A model generated the notes under the pieces. It saw only the letters and a list, made by a program, of their open reading frames with translations, was not told the origin of the DNA and made no database searches. Positions 43,057 to 52,950 of a stretch of 64,000 nucleotides of DNA are shown here, in pieces; position 1 is the first letter of the stretch; each line of letters opens with the position of its first letter. The translations under genes were made by a program, and so were the position numbers. The stretch lies in contig CACDAL010000005.1 in NCBI GenBank assembly GCA_902550805.1, positions 25,458-89,457 on the forward strand, in the 5' to 3' direction. This DNA is from an uncultured Pelagibacteraceae bacterium (GTDB taxonomy: Bacteria; Pseudomonadota; Alphaproteobacteria; Pelagibacterales; Pelagibacteraceae).

Positions 43057-43119
43057 TATTTTGACCAAGGATGATAACCAATTTCCCATTTATCTCCCTC
43101 ATTGTTCTTGGTCAAAATA
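43057..43119. promoter_or_regulatory. Long inverted repeat upstream of ccmC
   Basis: TATTTTGACCAAG (43057-43069) and CTTGGTCAAAATA (43107-43119), perfect 13-nt arms; third CTTGGTCA at 43026-43033. Confidence 0.6.
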
Positions 43120-43167
43120 ACTTTCTTGAAAAATTTTAATCATTAAAAATTATGTTATAAGAAGATA

Positions 43168-43875
43168 ATGTTAAATTATTTTAATCCAAAAAATACAATC
43201 CTAATAATTAATAGATTACAAAAATATGTTTTAATTCTTTTCTTATTAGTTTTAGTTATAGGCTTATTAGAAGCACTAGTTTTGTCTCCTGAGGATTATA
43301 AGCAAAGCGATTCCGTCCGTATAATGTATGTTCATGTTCCTTCTGCATGGATTTCTCTAGGTATATTTTCTATAATTTCGATTTTGTCTTTTGGTATTTT
43401 AATTTTTAAAAATAAAAACTTTCATTTAATCACAAAAAGTTTAGCTCCTTCTGGATTTGTATTTAATTTAATTGCTTTAGTTACCGGTTCTATTTGGGGC
43501 AAGCCTACCTGGGGAACTTGGTGGGCATGGGATGCTAGGATTACATCAATGTTGTTGTTAGCGGTATTTTACCTGATGTTTATTTTGTCTTGGCGAGTTG
43601 TAGACAATAATGAAAAGGCTATAAAGGTAAGCTCAATTATAGCTATTCTGGGCTTAATAAATATACCGATTATTAAGTTTTCAGTAGATTGGTGGTCAAC
43701 TTTGCATCAGCCAGCTTCTATAAATTTGCTAAAAGAGACATCAATTCACTCATCAATGTTACTTCCATTAGGAATTATGACTGCGGCATTTGCACTTTTT
43801 TCAATTTTGATATTTTTAATGAAATATAATACAGAACTGATAAAAATTAAGAATAAAGGATTAGATAGATTATGA
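43168..43875 (+). CDS. ccmC: Heme exporter protein CcmC
   Basis: MYVHVPSAWISLG, GSIWGKPTWGTWWAWDARITSMLLL tryptophan-rich motif. Confidence 0.97.
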   Translation: MLNYFNPKNTILIINRLQKYVLILFLLVLVIGLLEALVLSPEDYKQSDSVRIMYVHVPSAWISLGIFSIISILSFGILIFKNKNFHLITKSLAPSGFVFNLIALVTGSIWGKPTWGTWWAWDARITSMLLLAVFYLMFILSWRVVDNNEKAIKVSSIIAILGLINIPIIKFSVDWWSTLHQPASINLLKETSIHSSMLLPLGIMTAAFALFSILIFLMKYNTELIKIKNKGLDRL

Positions 43876-44105
43876 TAAACGATATTTTATATATGAATGG
43901 CTACGGAATTTATGTTTGGTCTTCATTTATATTTACATTAACTAGTTTTGGAATCTTATACTCAGTAGTTAAACTTCAATTAGCTAAAGAACAAAAGAAA
44001 TTTGAAATTAAATTTAATAATTTAGCTTCTGAAAAAATTGAGTTAGCAAAAAAACAAGAAACATACAGAGAAATATTATCAAATACTTCTACTTATAAAA
44101 TTTAA
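43872..44105 (+). CDS. ccmD: Heme exporter protein CcmD
   Basis: Small [18 protein letters not shown], between ccmC and ccmE. Confidence 0.8.
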   Translation: MINDILYMNGYGIYVWSSFIFTLTSFGILYSVVKLQLAKEQKKFEIKFNNLASEKIELAKKQETYREILSNTSTYKI

Positions 44106-44116
44106 CTTTTAGTTTC

Positions 44117-44539
44117 ATGTATGGAAAAAAAGTTAAATTAAGGGCTTTATTCATATTATCAATTTTTCTTTCATTGGTTCTAATTTCTTTCCTTATTTTC
44201 AAATCTCTTGAGGAGAATGTTATTTATTTTAAATCTCCAACTGAAATTAAAAATTTATCTGAATTAGAAAGTAAGAAAATTAGAGTTGGAGGAATGGTAA
44301 AAAAAAACTCAATTAAAACAAATGATTTAGAAATTAACTTTATAATTACAGATTTTAAAAATGAATTAATAGTTAGTTTTAAAGGCTCAGTACCAAACTT
44401 ATTTGAAGAAGGCAAAGGTGTGGTGGCCGAAGGTTTTTTAGAAGATAGAAATTATCTAAAAGCAATTAAAATACTAGCTAAGCATGATGAAAATTATATG
44501 CCTCCAGAAGTTAAAGATGCTTTAAAGGGTAATAACTAA
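44117..44539 (+). CDS. ccmE: Cytochrome c maturation protein CcmE
   Basis: [40 protein letters not shown]. Confidence 0.96.
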   Translation: MYGKKVKLRALFILSIFLSLVLISFLIFKSLEENVIYFKSPTEIKNLSELESKKIRVGGMVKKNSIKTNDLEINFIITDFKNELIVSFKGSVPNLFEEGKGVVAEGFLEDRNYLKAIKILAKHDENYMPPEVKDALKGNN

Positions 44540-46410
44540 TGTCTAATCAGGTTGGCAATTATTCCTTATACATTGCATTATTAGTTTCTATTTTATTAAT
44601 TTTTAAATCATATAAATTTAAAAGTAATTCATCAAAAAATTTAGATAGTAAAATATTTTCTTTATTGTCAATTCAATCTTTAATGATTTTAATAAGTTTT
44701 GCTAGTTTAATTTATGCTTTTATAATTTCAGATTTTAGCAACGAAACTGTTTATAATAATTCACATACAGCCAAACCATTGTTTTATAAAATTTCAGGAA
44801 CATGGGGAAATCATGAGGGTAGCTTGATTTTGTGGTTATTAGTTTTATCTATTTTTTTGTTTATATTTTTTATTAAATCTAATAATCAATCGAATAATTA
44901 CAGAGTACTTACAGTTTTATTTCAGGAAATAATTATATTCGGTTTTTTATTATTTATTCTCTTCACATCAAATCCATTCAAAAATTTATTTCCAATTCCT
45001 ATAGAAGGAACAGGTTTAAATCCAATTTTACAAGATCCAGCATTAGCAATCCATCCCCCAGTTCTTTATTTAGGTTATGTTGGCACATCTATAATTTTTT
45101 CTTCATCATTGGCTGCAATAGTTTGTGGAATTGTAAATAATAATTGGGCAAAACATATTAAAAAATGGATAATTATTTCTTGGATATTTTTAACAATTGG
45201 AATTTTGTTAGGTTCAGTCTGGGCGTATTATGAACTAGGCTGGGGAGGATTTTGGTTTTGGGATCCTGTTGAAAATGTATCATTAATGCCCTGGTTTTGT
45301 TTAACTGCGCTACTTCATACAATCATTGTTCTTGAAAAAAGAAATTTATTTCAATCCTGGACTGTAATTTTGTGCATAACTACTTTCGCATTAAGTATGA
45401 GTGGAACATTTTTAGTAAGATCAGGCATTTTGAATTCTGTACATACGTTTGCAAATGATCCATCTAGAGGAATATTCATTTTATGTTTTCTATTTTTTTT
45501 AATTTTTTTATCAATAATTATTTTTTTTATTTACCAAAAAAATATTTCAAAAAATTTAAATAAATCTTTTTTAATAAGCAAAGAAACAGCGATATTAATA
45601 AATAATTGGTTTATGATGTTTTTTCTTTCAGTTGTTTTAATTGGAACTGTATATCCAATATTTTTAGAAGTAATTAATGGGTTAAAAATTTCTATTGGAC
45701 CACCATTTTATCAGAAACTTATTGTTCCTTTTTTAATTCCATTTTTTTTGTTTATGGCCTTGGCACCTAAGTTAAAATGGATCAGGGATAATGTTTATAG
45801 AATTAATATTCAGCAATTTATTCAATTGATAATTTCAATAATAATTTCATATTTTTTGATAATAAAATTTGGAATATCGTATGTATTTGCTATTCCACTT
45901 TTTGGTTTAGGTTTTTTCTTATTTTTTTTAACCATAAAGGATTTTTTTTCGAAAGATTCTTCTTTATCTCAAAAACTGTCACACTTTGGTTTTAGCTTAT
46001 TTATTATTAGTATTTTATTAAATGGCGTATTAGCAAAAGAATATTCCTCCAATATGAAAGTGGGAGATGAAAGAGAATATATGAATAAAACTATAAAATT
46101 TGAAAATATAAAAGTTGTTCAAGAATCAAATTATAAATCAATAGTAGGTGAATTTAAAATATTGGATGATAGAAGCAATTTAAGCATGAAACCTGAAATA
46201 AGAATTTATGATCAACCAAGAACTTTAACTAGTGAAGCTGATATAATTTCTACAATATATTCAGACAATTTTTTGGTATTTAATATTTTAAAAGATGATG
46301 GTTATTACAATGTAAGATATCAACATAAACCTTTAATGATATGGATTTGGCTATCTGTTATTCTTATCTCCTTTGGAGGTATATTAAGCTATTTTAAAAG
46401 AAATGATTAA
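44539..46410 (+). CDS. ccmF: Cytochrome c-type biogenesis protein CcmF
   Basis: SGTWGNHEGSLILWLL, GWGGFWFWDPVENVSLMPWF. Confidence 0.97.
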   Translation: MSNQVGNYSLYIALLVSILLIFKSYKFKSNSSKNLDSKIFSLLSIQSLMILISFASLIYAFIISDFSNETVYNNSHTAKPLFYKISGTWGNHEGSLILWLLVLSIFLFIFFIKSNNQSNNYRVLTVLFQEIIIFGFLLFILFTSNPFKNLFPIPIEGTGLNPILQDPALAIHPPVLYLGYVGTSIIFSSSLAAIVCGIVNNNWAKHIKKWIIISWIFLTIGILLGSVWAYYELGWGGFWFWDPVENVSLMPWFCLTALLHTIIVLEKRNLFQSWTVILCITTFALSMSGTFLVRSGILNSVHTFANDPSRGIFILCFLFFLIFLSIIIFFIYQKNISKNLNKSFLISKETAILINNWFMMFFLSVVLIGTVYPIFLEVINGLKISIGPPFYQKLIVPFLIPFFLFMALAPKLKWIRDNVYRINIQQFIQLIISIIISYFLIIKFGISYVFAIPLFGLGFFLFFLTIKDFFSKDSSLSQKLSHFGFSLFIISILLNGVLAKEYSSNMKVGDEREYMNKTIKFENIKVVQESNYKSIVGEFKILDDRSNLSMKPEIRIYDQPRTLTSEADIISTIYSDNFLVFNILKDDGYYNVRYQHKPLMIWIWLSVILISFGGILSYFKRND

Positions 46411-46939
46411 AAAAATTAAATTAACAATTATTATTTTTTTTGGTTTGTTTTTATTTATAGTTTTTTTTAAAGGATTGAATAAATCAAATAACTACTCCCC
46501 AATCAATATCTTAACAAAAGTAGATACTAAATTAACCGCAAGATCGTTATATAGTAATCAAGAAATTTCCTTAGAAAAACTAATAGGTGAAAATCATTTT
46601 TCATTAATAAATGTTTGGGCATCTTGGTGTTTACCTTGTAGAAAAGAACATTCTTATTTAATAAATTTACAAAAAATTAATAATATAAATATAATTGGCA
46701 TTAATTATAAAGATAGTGAAATGAACGCAAAGAAATTTCTTGAAGATTTGGGAAACCCTTATGTGGAAATTTTAATTGATGCAGATGGAACAAAATCAAT
46801 AGAATTAGGAGCTTATGGAGTACCTGAAAGCTATTTGATAAATAATAAAAACAAAAAAATAATAAAAAAATTTATTGGACCTTTGGATGATTTCAAATTT
46901 AAAGAAATAGTAAAAATAGCAAGTAATGAAAAAATTTAA
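46403..46939 (+). CDS. ccmG: Thiol:disulfide interchange protein CcmG/DsbE
   Basis: NVWASWCLPCRKEH, GAYGVPESYLI. Confidence 0.94.
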   Translation: MIKKIKLTIIIFFGLFLFIVFFKGLNKSNNYSPINILTKVDTKLTARSLYSNQEISLEKLIGENHFSLINVWASWCLPCRKEHSYLINLQKINNINIIGINYKDSEMNAKKFLEDLGNPYVEILIDADGTKSIELGAYGVPESYLINNKNKKIIKKFIGPLDDFKFKEIVKIASNEKI

Positions 46940-47291
46940 AATATTAATAATTGCATTTGTTATTTTATTTAATTTAGTCACTAATTTACTTGCTGATAAT
47001 TCAGATCAAATAAATAAGATTTCAAAAAATTTAAGATGTTTGATATGCCAAGGGCAATCCGTTTATGACTCCCAATCAGATTTTGCCATTAGTATTAAAA
47101 CTCTTATTAATAAAAAAATTAATGACGGTGAAAATGAAAATGAAATTTATGAATTTCTTAAAAGTAAATATGGGGGATGGATCATTTATGATCCAGAAAT
47201 CAATAAAAATACTTTTTTACTTTGGTTAATACCTTTGATTTTATTTGTTTTTGGTGGTCTTTTAATTATTAGAAAAGTATCTATAAAGTAG
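46926..47291 (+). CDS. ccmH: Cytochrome c-type biogenesis protein CcmH
   Basis: LRCLICQGQSVYDSQSDFAI, LKSKYGGWIIYDPEINKNTFLLWLIP. Confidence 0.95.
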   Translation: MKKFKILIIAFVILFNLVTNLLADNSDQINKISKNLRCLICQGQSVYDSQSDFAISIKTLINKKINDGENENEIYEFLKSKYGGWIIYDPEINKNTFLLWLIPLILFVFGGLLIIRKVSIK

Positions 47292-47308
47292 TTATACAAA
47301 TTTAAATT

Positions 47309-47866
47309 ATGAAGAAATTCAAATTTCAAAAAATAAAAATAATTGTTTTTTCTATTATTTTATCGCTATTTGCCAATATTCTAAGTGCAGCTGAAATTTA
47401 CAATAAAATTGGTATTTTTGATTATAAACATAGAGACACTACAGATGCGTTAGCTTTAAATTATAAAGTAGTAAGCGACAAAAATTATAATATATCATAT
47501 TTTAGAGATTTAATTCAAATATATGAATTTACAGGATTGATAGATAAAAATAATTTTTTGGGAGAAAATACTAAAAGGGAAGAATATGCAGTTTATTTTT
47601 CCTCTGGTTTACAAAAAATAATTAACTTATCAGAAAATGTTTCATTAGTTCCTAGTTTTAGCGTGGGTTTATACGATCATTATGACCAAGGAAAGAATAT
47701 GGGGCTTCCACTGGAATTTAAAAGCGAAATAGAGCTTAATTTTAATTTTCTTAATAATTCAGTGATTGGATTTACTTATAATCATATTTCAAATGCGGAT
47801 CTTGGTTATCAAAATCCCGGATCAGACTCAATATTATTTAATTTTAGAGTAAAAGAAACTTTTTAA
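47309..47866 (+). CDS. PagL-like lipid A 3-O-deacylase (acyloxyacyl hydrolase)
   Basis: Signal peptide and C-terminal FTYNHISNADLGYQNPGSDSILFNFRVKETF (PagL HxSNA pattern). Confidence 0.8.
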   Translation: MKKFKFQKIKIIVFSIILSLFANILSAAEIYNKIGIFDYKHRDTTDALALNYKVVSDKNYNISYFRDLIQIYEFTGLIDKNNFLGENTKREEYAVYFSSGLQKIINLSENVSLVPSFSVGLYDHYDQGKNMGLPLEFKSEIELNFNFLNNSVIGFTYNHISNADLGYQNPGSDSILFNFRVKETF

Positions 47867-47873
47867 GTTAAAA

Positions 47874-49028
47874 ATGAACTTAAAAGACTGTCATAATTTT
47901 AGTGACTTTAGAAAACTAGCAAAAAAAAAATTACCATCTCCTATATTTCATTATATAGATGGAGCTGCCGATGATGAGATTACTTATCAAAGAAATACAA
48001 GTGCATTTAATGATATAGATTTAGTTCCTAACGTATTAAGAGGAGTCGAAAATGTTGATCTTTCAACAACTATATTTGGTAAAAAAATAGATCTACCTTT
48101 TTATTGTGCACCTACAGCATTACAAAGACTTTTTCACTATGATGGAGAAAAGGCTGTAGGCAAAGCTGCACAAAAATTCAACACTATGTTTGGAGTTTCG
48201 GCTTTAGCGACAGTCAGCGTAGAAGAAATAGCATCCTTAGTTAATACTCCTAAAATGTTCCAGTTTTATTTTCATAAAGACAGAGGTTTAAATGATGCTG
48301 TTCTTCAAAGAGTAAAAGCAGCTAAATTTGATGTTATGGCTTTAACAGTAGATACAATTACAGGAGGTAATCGAGAAAGAGATCTAAGAACAGGATTTAC
48401 ATCTCCACCAAAACTTACTCTTTCAAGTTTATTTAGCTTTATGTCAAAACCAATGTGGGGAATTAATTATTTAACAAAAGGAAAGTTCGAACTTCCTCAC
48501 TTACAAGACTTTGTAAAAGAAGGAACTAGTACAACCACTTCCATTGGAAATTATTTTTCTAGTATGCTTGATCAATCTATGAATTGGAAAGATGCTGAAA
48601 AACTTTGTTCTGATTGGGGTGGACATTTTGCTTTAAAAGGAGTTATGAGTGTTGATGATGCTAAAAGGGCAGTTGATATTGGCTGTTCGGGAATTATGGT
48701 TTCAAATCATGGTGGACGTCAGCTAGATGGCTCTAGATCTCCTTTTGATCAGTTGGCAGAAATCGTTGATGCTGTAGGAGACAAAATAGATGTAATTTGT
48801 GAAGGTGGTATACAAAGAGGAACTCATATACTTAAAGCTTTATCTATAGGCGCAAAAGCATGTTCAGGTGGAAGGCTTTATCTTTATGCTTTAGCTGCCG
48901 CTGGACAAAAAGGTGTTGAAAGAGCTTTAAATCAATATCGTCTTGAACTTGAGCGAGATATGAAACTTATGGGTTGTACAAAAATAAGTGAATTAAATAG
49001 GAATAATTTAAGATTTAGAAATAAATGA
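47874..49028 (+). CDS. FMN-dependent alpha-hydroxy acid dehydrogenase (LldD-like), paralog 1
   Basis: FHYIDGAADDE, ALKGVMSVDDA, SNHGGRQLDGS. Confidence 0.94.
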   Translation: MNLKDCHNFSDFRKLAKKKLPSPIFHYIDGAADDEITYQRNTSAFNDIDLVPNVLRGVENVDLSTTIFGKKIDLPFYCAPTALQRLFHYDGEKAVGKAAQKFNTMFGVSALATVSVEEIASLVNTPKMFQFYFHKDRGLNDAVLQRVKAAKFDVMALTVDTITGGNRERDLRTGFTSPPKLTLSSLFSFMSKPMWGINYLTKGKFELPHLQDFVKEGTSTTTSIGNYFSSMLDQSMNWKDAEKLCSDWGGHFALKGVMSVDDAKRAVDIGCSGIMVSNHGGRQLDGSRSPFDQLAEIVDAVGDKIDVICEGGIQRGTHILKALSIGAKACSGGRLYLYALAAAGQKGVERALNQYRLELERDMKLMGCTKISELNRNNLRFRNK

Positions 49029-50176
49029 ACTTAAAAGATTGTTATAATTTTGATGATTTTAGAAGATTGGCAAAAAAAAAATTACCAGCACCAATATTTC
49101 ATTATATAGATGGAGGAGCCGATGATGAGGTAACTCTCAATAGAAATACTGAAGCATTTAATGACTGTGATCTAGTTCCAGGAATTTTAAACAGTGTAGG
49201 AGAGCCAGATTTATCAACTACAGTTTTTGGAACAAAAATTAATATGCCATTATTTTTGTCACCTACAGCAATGCAAAGTTTATACCATCCTGATGGAGAT
49301 AAAGCATCAGCAAGAGCAGCGGAAAAATATGGAACAATTTATAGCATGTCCACAATGGCTTCTTTTTCTATTGAAGAAGTTTCAAGTATATCAAGTGGAC
49401 CCAAAATTTTTCAATTATATATTCACAAAGACCAATCAATTACAGATGATTTAATTGATCGATGTAAGGCTACTAATTTTAATGGCATGTGTATTACCGT
49501 TGATACAATTGTTGCAGGAAATAGAGAAAGAGATCATCGAACAGGATTTACAACTCCACCAAAATTTAATTTAGAAAGTCTATTAAGTTTTGCGATGAGA
49601 CCTAAATGGGTATTTAATTATTTTACACATAAAAAATTTGAATTAGCAAATTTAAAAGACAAAACAGAGAAAGGTACAAATATTGCTAAGTCAGTTATGG
49701 AATATATTAATGAACAATATGATCCTGCAATGAATTGGAAAGATGCTGAATATTGTATAAAAAAATGGAATGGACCTATGGCTCTAAAAGGAGTTATGTC
49801 AGTCGATGATGCAAAAAGAGCTATTGATATTGGATGTACAGCAATAATGATTTCCAATCATGGAGGTAGACAATTAGATGGATCGAGATCACCATTTGAT
49901 CAAGTTAAAGCTATTAAAGATGCAGTTGATGACAAGTTGGAAATCATTCTTGATGGTGGAGTTAGAAGAGGAACTCATGTTTTAAAAGCTCTTGCAGCAG
50001 GAGCTACAGCTTGTAGTTTTGGAAAAGCTTTTTTATTTAGTTTAGGAGCAGGTGGACAACAAGGCGTAGAAAAACTCCTAAAAAATATGCAAGAAGAAAT
50101 AAGAAGAGACATGATATTAATGGGATGTAAAAATATCAGTGAGCTTGATAGTTCAAAATTAATTTATAGAAAATAA
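49025..50176 (+). CDS. FMN-dependent alpha-hydroxy acid dehydrogenase (LldD-like), paralog 2
   Basis: FHYIDGGADDE, ALKGVMSVDDA, SNHGGRQLDGS; tandem with paralog 1. Confidence 0.94.
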   Translation: MNLKDCYNFDDFRRLAKKKLPAPIFHYIDGGADDEVTLNRNTEAFNDCDLVPGILNSVGEPDLSTTVFGTKINMPLFLSPTAMQSLYHPDGDKASARAAEKYGTIYSMSTMASFSIEEVSSISSGPKIFQLYIHKDQSITDDLIDRCKATNFNGMCITVDTIVAGNRERDHRTGFTTPPKFNLESLLSFAMRPKWVFNYFTHKKFELANLKDKTEKGTNIAKSVMEYINEQYDPAMNWKDAEYCIKKWNGPMALKGVMSVDDAKRAIDIGCTAIMISNHGGRQLDGSRSPFDQVKAIKDAVDDKLEIILDGGVRRGTHVLKALAAGATACSFGKAFLFSLGAGGQQGVEKLLKNMQEEIRRDMILMGCKNISELDSSKLIYRK

Positions 50177-50181
50177 AAATA

Positions 50182-51345
50182 ATGAAATTTTCTCAAAATT
50201 TATATCGTTTAGGTACCGAGTCGGCGTTTGCAATATTGGCAGAAGCTAAGAAAATTGAGGCGACTGGAAAAAAAATGATAAATCTAGGAATAGGACAGCC
50301 AGATTTTAAGACTCCAACACATGTAATGGATGCAGCAAAAAAAGCTATAGATGATGGCCATCATGGTTATGTTGTATCAAATGGAATTCTAGAATGTAGA
50401 GAAGCAGTTTGTAGAAAAATAAAAAAACTTTATGGTGCCGATATTAATCCAGAAAGAATCATAATTACACCTGGGGGAAAACCAACAATGTATTTTGCTA
50501 TTTCTATGTTTGGTGAACCAGGTGCAGAAATTATTTATCCTGATCCTGGATTTCCTGTTTATGAATCAATGATAAATTATACTGGCGCCAAAGCAGTGCC
50601 ATATAGTATTTTGGATAATAAGGATTTAAAATTTGATCCAGAAAAAATTTTATCTTTAATAAATGAAAAAACAAGAATGTTGGTTATAATTAATCCAAAT
50701 AATCCGACAGGAAGTTTTGTTGAAAAATCAGCAATAGATTATTTAGCAGATGGTTTAAAAAAATATCCAAACTTAATTATTTTTAGTGATGAAATTTATA
50801 GTAGACAAATTTTTGATGGTAAGGAAATGCCATCTTTTTTTAATTATCCCGAACTTAAAGATAGATTAATAGTTTTAGATGGGTGGAGTAAAACTTATGC
50901 AATGACAGGTTGGAGATTAGGTTGGAGTTATTGGCCCAAAGAATGTATTGAACATATTGTTAAACTACTAATCAACAGCGTATCATGTGTAAATGCACCC
51001 ACTCAATATGCAGGCATTGCAGCATTAGATGGATCAGATGAATCAATAAATTTAATGATGAAAGAATTTACTGAAAGAAGAAATTTAATTCACAAATTAT
51101 TAAATGAATTACCAGGAGTAGAATGCAGTTTGCCAGGTGGAGCTTTTTATGCGTTTCCTAAAATTAAAGGCACTGGGATGACTGGAGCAGAATTTGCAAA
51201 AAAATGTATGTATGAGGCTGGTGTTGCAATTGTTCCTGGTACAGCATTTGGAAATACAGCCCAAGACTATGTTAGATTTAGTTATGCGGCCTCAAGAGAA
51301 AATATTTCCGAAGCTTTAGAAAATATTAAAAAAATGCTTAGTTAA
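50182..51345 (+). CDS. Pyridoxal phosphate-dependent aminotransferase (class I/II)
   Basis: INLGIGQPDFKTP, NPNNPTGSF, SDEIYSRQIF, LDGWSKTYAMTGWRLGW. Confidence 0.95.
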   Translation: MKFSQNLYRLGTESAFAILAEAKKIEATGKKMINLGIGQPDFKTPTHVMDAAKKAIDDGHHGYVVSNGILECREAVCRKIKKLYGADINPERIIITPGGKPTMYFAISMFGEPGAEIIYPDPGFPVYESMINYTGAKAVPYSILDNKDLKFDPEKILSLINEKTRMLVIINPNNPTGSFVEKSAIDYLADGLKKYPNLIIFSDEIYSRQIFDGKEMPSFFNYPELKDRLIVLDGWSKTYAMTGWRLGWSYWPKECIEHIVKLLINSVSCVNAPTQYAGIAALDGSDESINLMMKEFTERRNLIHKLLNELPGVECSLPGGAFYAFPKIKGTGMTGAEFAKKCMYEAGVAIVPGTAFGNTAQDYVRFSYAASRENISEALENIKKMLS

Positions 51346-51363
51346 TTTATTTAGCTATTTTTA

Positions 51364-51377
51364 TTGATATACATCAA
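51364..51377. promoter_or_regulatory. FNR/CRP-type binding site candidate TTGATATACATCAA
   Basis: Exact TTGAT-N4-ATCAA palindrome, intergenic, followed by TATAAT at 51417-51422. Confidence 0.6.
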
Positions 51378-51434
51378 TTTCTTAATTTATTGCGTGTATT
51401 TTTTTTAATTAGCTTTTATAATTAAGATAATAAA

Positions 51435-52808
51435 ATGAATGATATATTAAAACAAAATTTAACAGAAATTTTAAAAGATAGAATTTCTTTTTCAGAAGGT
51501 ACCAGAGCAAATTATGCGAGAGGAGAAGATGCATATGAGCCAGTTTTATCTAAAGCTGTGGTCTTTCCTGAAACTAACGAAGAAGTTTCAAAAATTTTAA
51601 AATTTTGTAATGAACATAAGGTTCCTGTAGTTCCATTTGGAACTGGAACATCATTAGAAGGACATGCGGTAGGCAATGAAAATGGAATTACGATTTCCCT
51701 CGAGAAAATGAACAAAGTTTTAAATGTAAATGCTTCTGACTTTGATTGTAGGGTGCAAGCAAATGTTACGCGAAAACAATTAAATGAATATTTAAGAGAA
51801 GATGGTGTATTTTTTCCAATTGATCCAGGTGCGGATGCTGCATTAGGAGGAATGGCAGCATGTTCAGCTTCAGGAACTATGGCAGTAAAATACGGAACAA
51901 TGAGAACAGTAGTATCTGGACTAACAGTTGTTTTAGCAAATGGTGATATAATTAAAACCGGAACAAGAGCAAAAAAATCTTCTGCAGGATATAATTTAAC
52001 TAATTTGTTTATTGGTTCAGAAGGAACTTTAGGAATTATAACTGAAGTACACTTAAGATTGTCACCAATACCAGAAAGCATAATGAGTGCTGTTTGTCAT
52101 TTTCCTGATTTAGAATCTGCTGTACTAACTGCACAGGAAGTAATTCAATATGGAATACCTATTGCTAGAATTGAAATGTTAAATAAAGATCAAATGGAAA
52201 TTAGCATTAAGTATTCTAAATTAGAAAATGCCGAACCTTTACCCACACTTTTTTTTGAGTTTCATGGAAGTGAATCGGCAAATAAAGAAGCAATTAAAAT
52301 TGTTGAGGAACTTTCAAAAAATAATGGAGGAAGTGATTTCAAGTGGGCAGAGTCGCTTGAAGAAAGAAATAAATTATGGAAAGCAAGACATGAGATATAT
52401 TATGCTGTTAAGGCACAGGGTGAAAATGTAAAAATTTACGCAACTGATATATGCGTTCCTATTTCTAATTTAGTTGAATGTATTAAATTTTCTGAAAAAG
52501 AAATTCAACAACACGGTCTAAAAGCACCAATGGTAGGACATGTTGGAGACGGAAATTTTCATGTAACAGTTATTTATGATCCTGCTAAAGAAGGAGAATA
52601 CAAAATAATTAGAGACTTTAGTGATAAACTTATAGATAAAGCTTTGCAGCTTGAAGGCACAATTACTGGAGAACATGGGATAGGTTTACAAAAAAAAGAA
52701 TATTTATTAAAGGAACACCCAGATAATCTACCTTTAATGAAATCAATTAAAAGAAGCCTTGATCAAAATAACATAATGAATCCAGGCAAAGTTTTTGATC
52801 TAAATTAA
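51435..52808 (+). CDS. FAD-linked oxidase (GlcD / D-lactate dehydrogenase-like)
   Basis: VPVVPFGTGTSLEGHA, DPGADAALGGMAACSASGTMAVKYGTMR, GEHGIG. Confidence 0.95.
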   Translation: MNDILKQNLTEILKDRISFSEGTRANYARGEDAYEPVLSKAVVFPETNEEVSKILKFCNEHKVPVVPFGTGTSLEGHAVGNENGITISLEKMNKVLNVNASDFDCRVQANVTRKQLNEYLREDGVFFPIDPGADAALGGMAACSASGTMAVKYGTMRTVVSGLTVVLANGDIIKTGTRAKKSSAGYNLTNLFIGSEGTLGIITEVHLRLSPIPESIMSAVCHFPDLESAVLTAQEVIQYGIPIARIEMLNKDQMEISIKYSKLENAEPLPTLFFEFHGSESANKEAIKIVEELSKNNGGSDFKWAESLEERNKLWKARHEIYYAVKAQGENVKIYATDICVPISNLVECIKFSEKEIQQHGLKAPMVGHVGDGNFHVTVIYDPAKEGEYKIIRDFSDKLIDKALQLEGTITGEHGIGLQKKEYLLKEHPDNLPLMKSIKRSLDQNNIMNPGKVFDLN

Positions 52809-52837
52809 AAGTTTCAATTCTAGATTGTATTTATTAA

Positions 52838-52851
52838 TTGATCTGCATCAA
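52838..52851. promoter_or_regulatory. FNR/CRP-type binding site candidate TTGATCTGCATCAA
   Basis: Exact TTGAT-N4-ATCAA palindrome in the intergenic region upstream of dctP. Confidence 0.6.
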
Positions 52852-52950
52852 TTTTCGAAAATATTATTTTGGTTGAGACAAATTATCAAGGACTCCTGAT
52901 CCATTATGTGTTTAAATCAAAATAGTTAATTAACTAAAGAGGAGAAATAA

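Noticed and set aside
51512-52081. 189-aa minus-strand ORF inside the FAD-linked oxidase gene
   Set aside because: Antisense shadow of a conserved coding sequence
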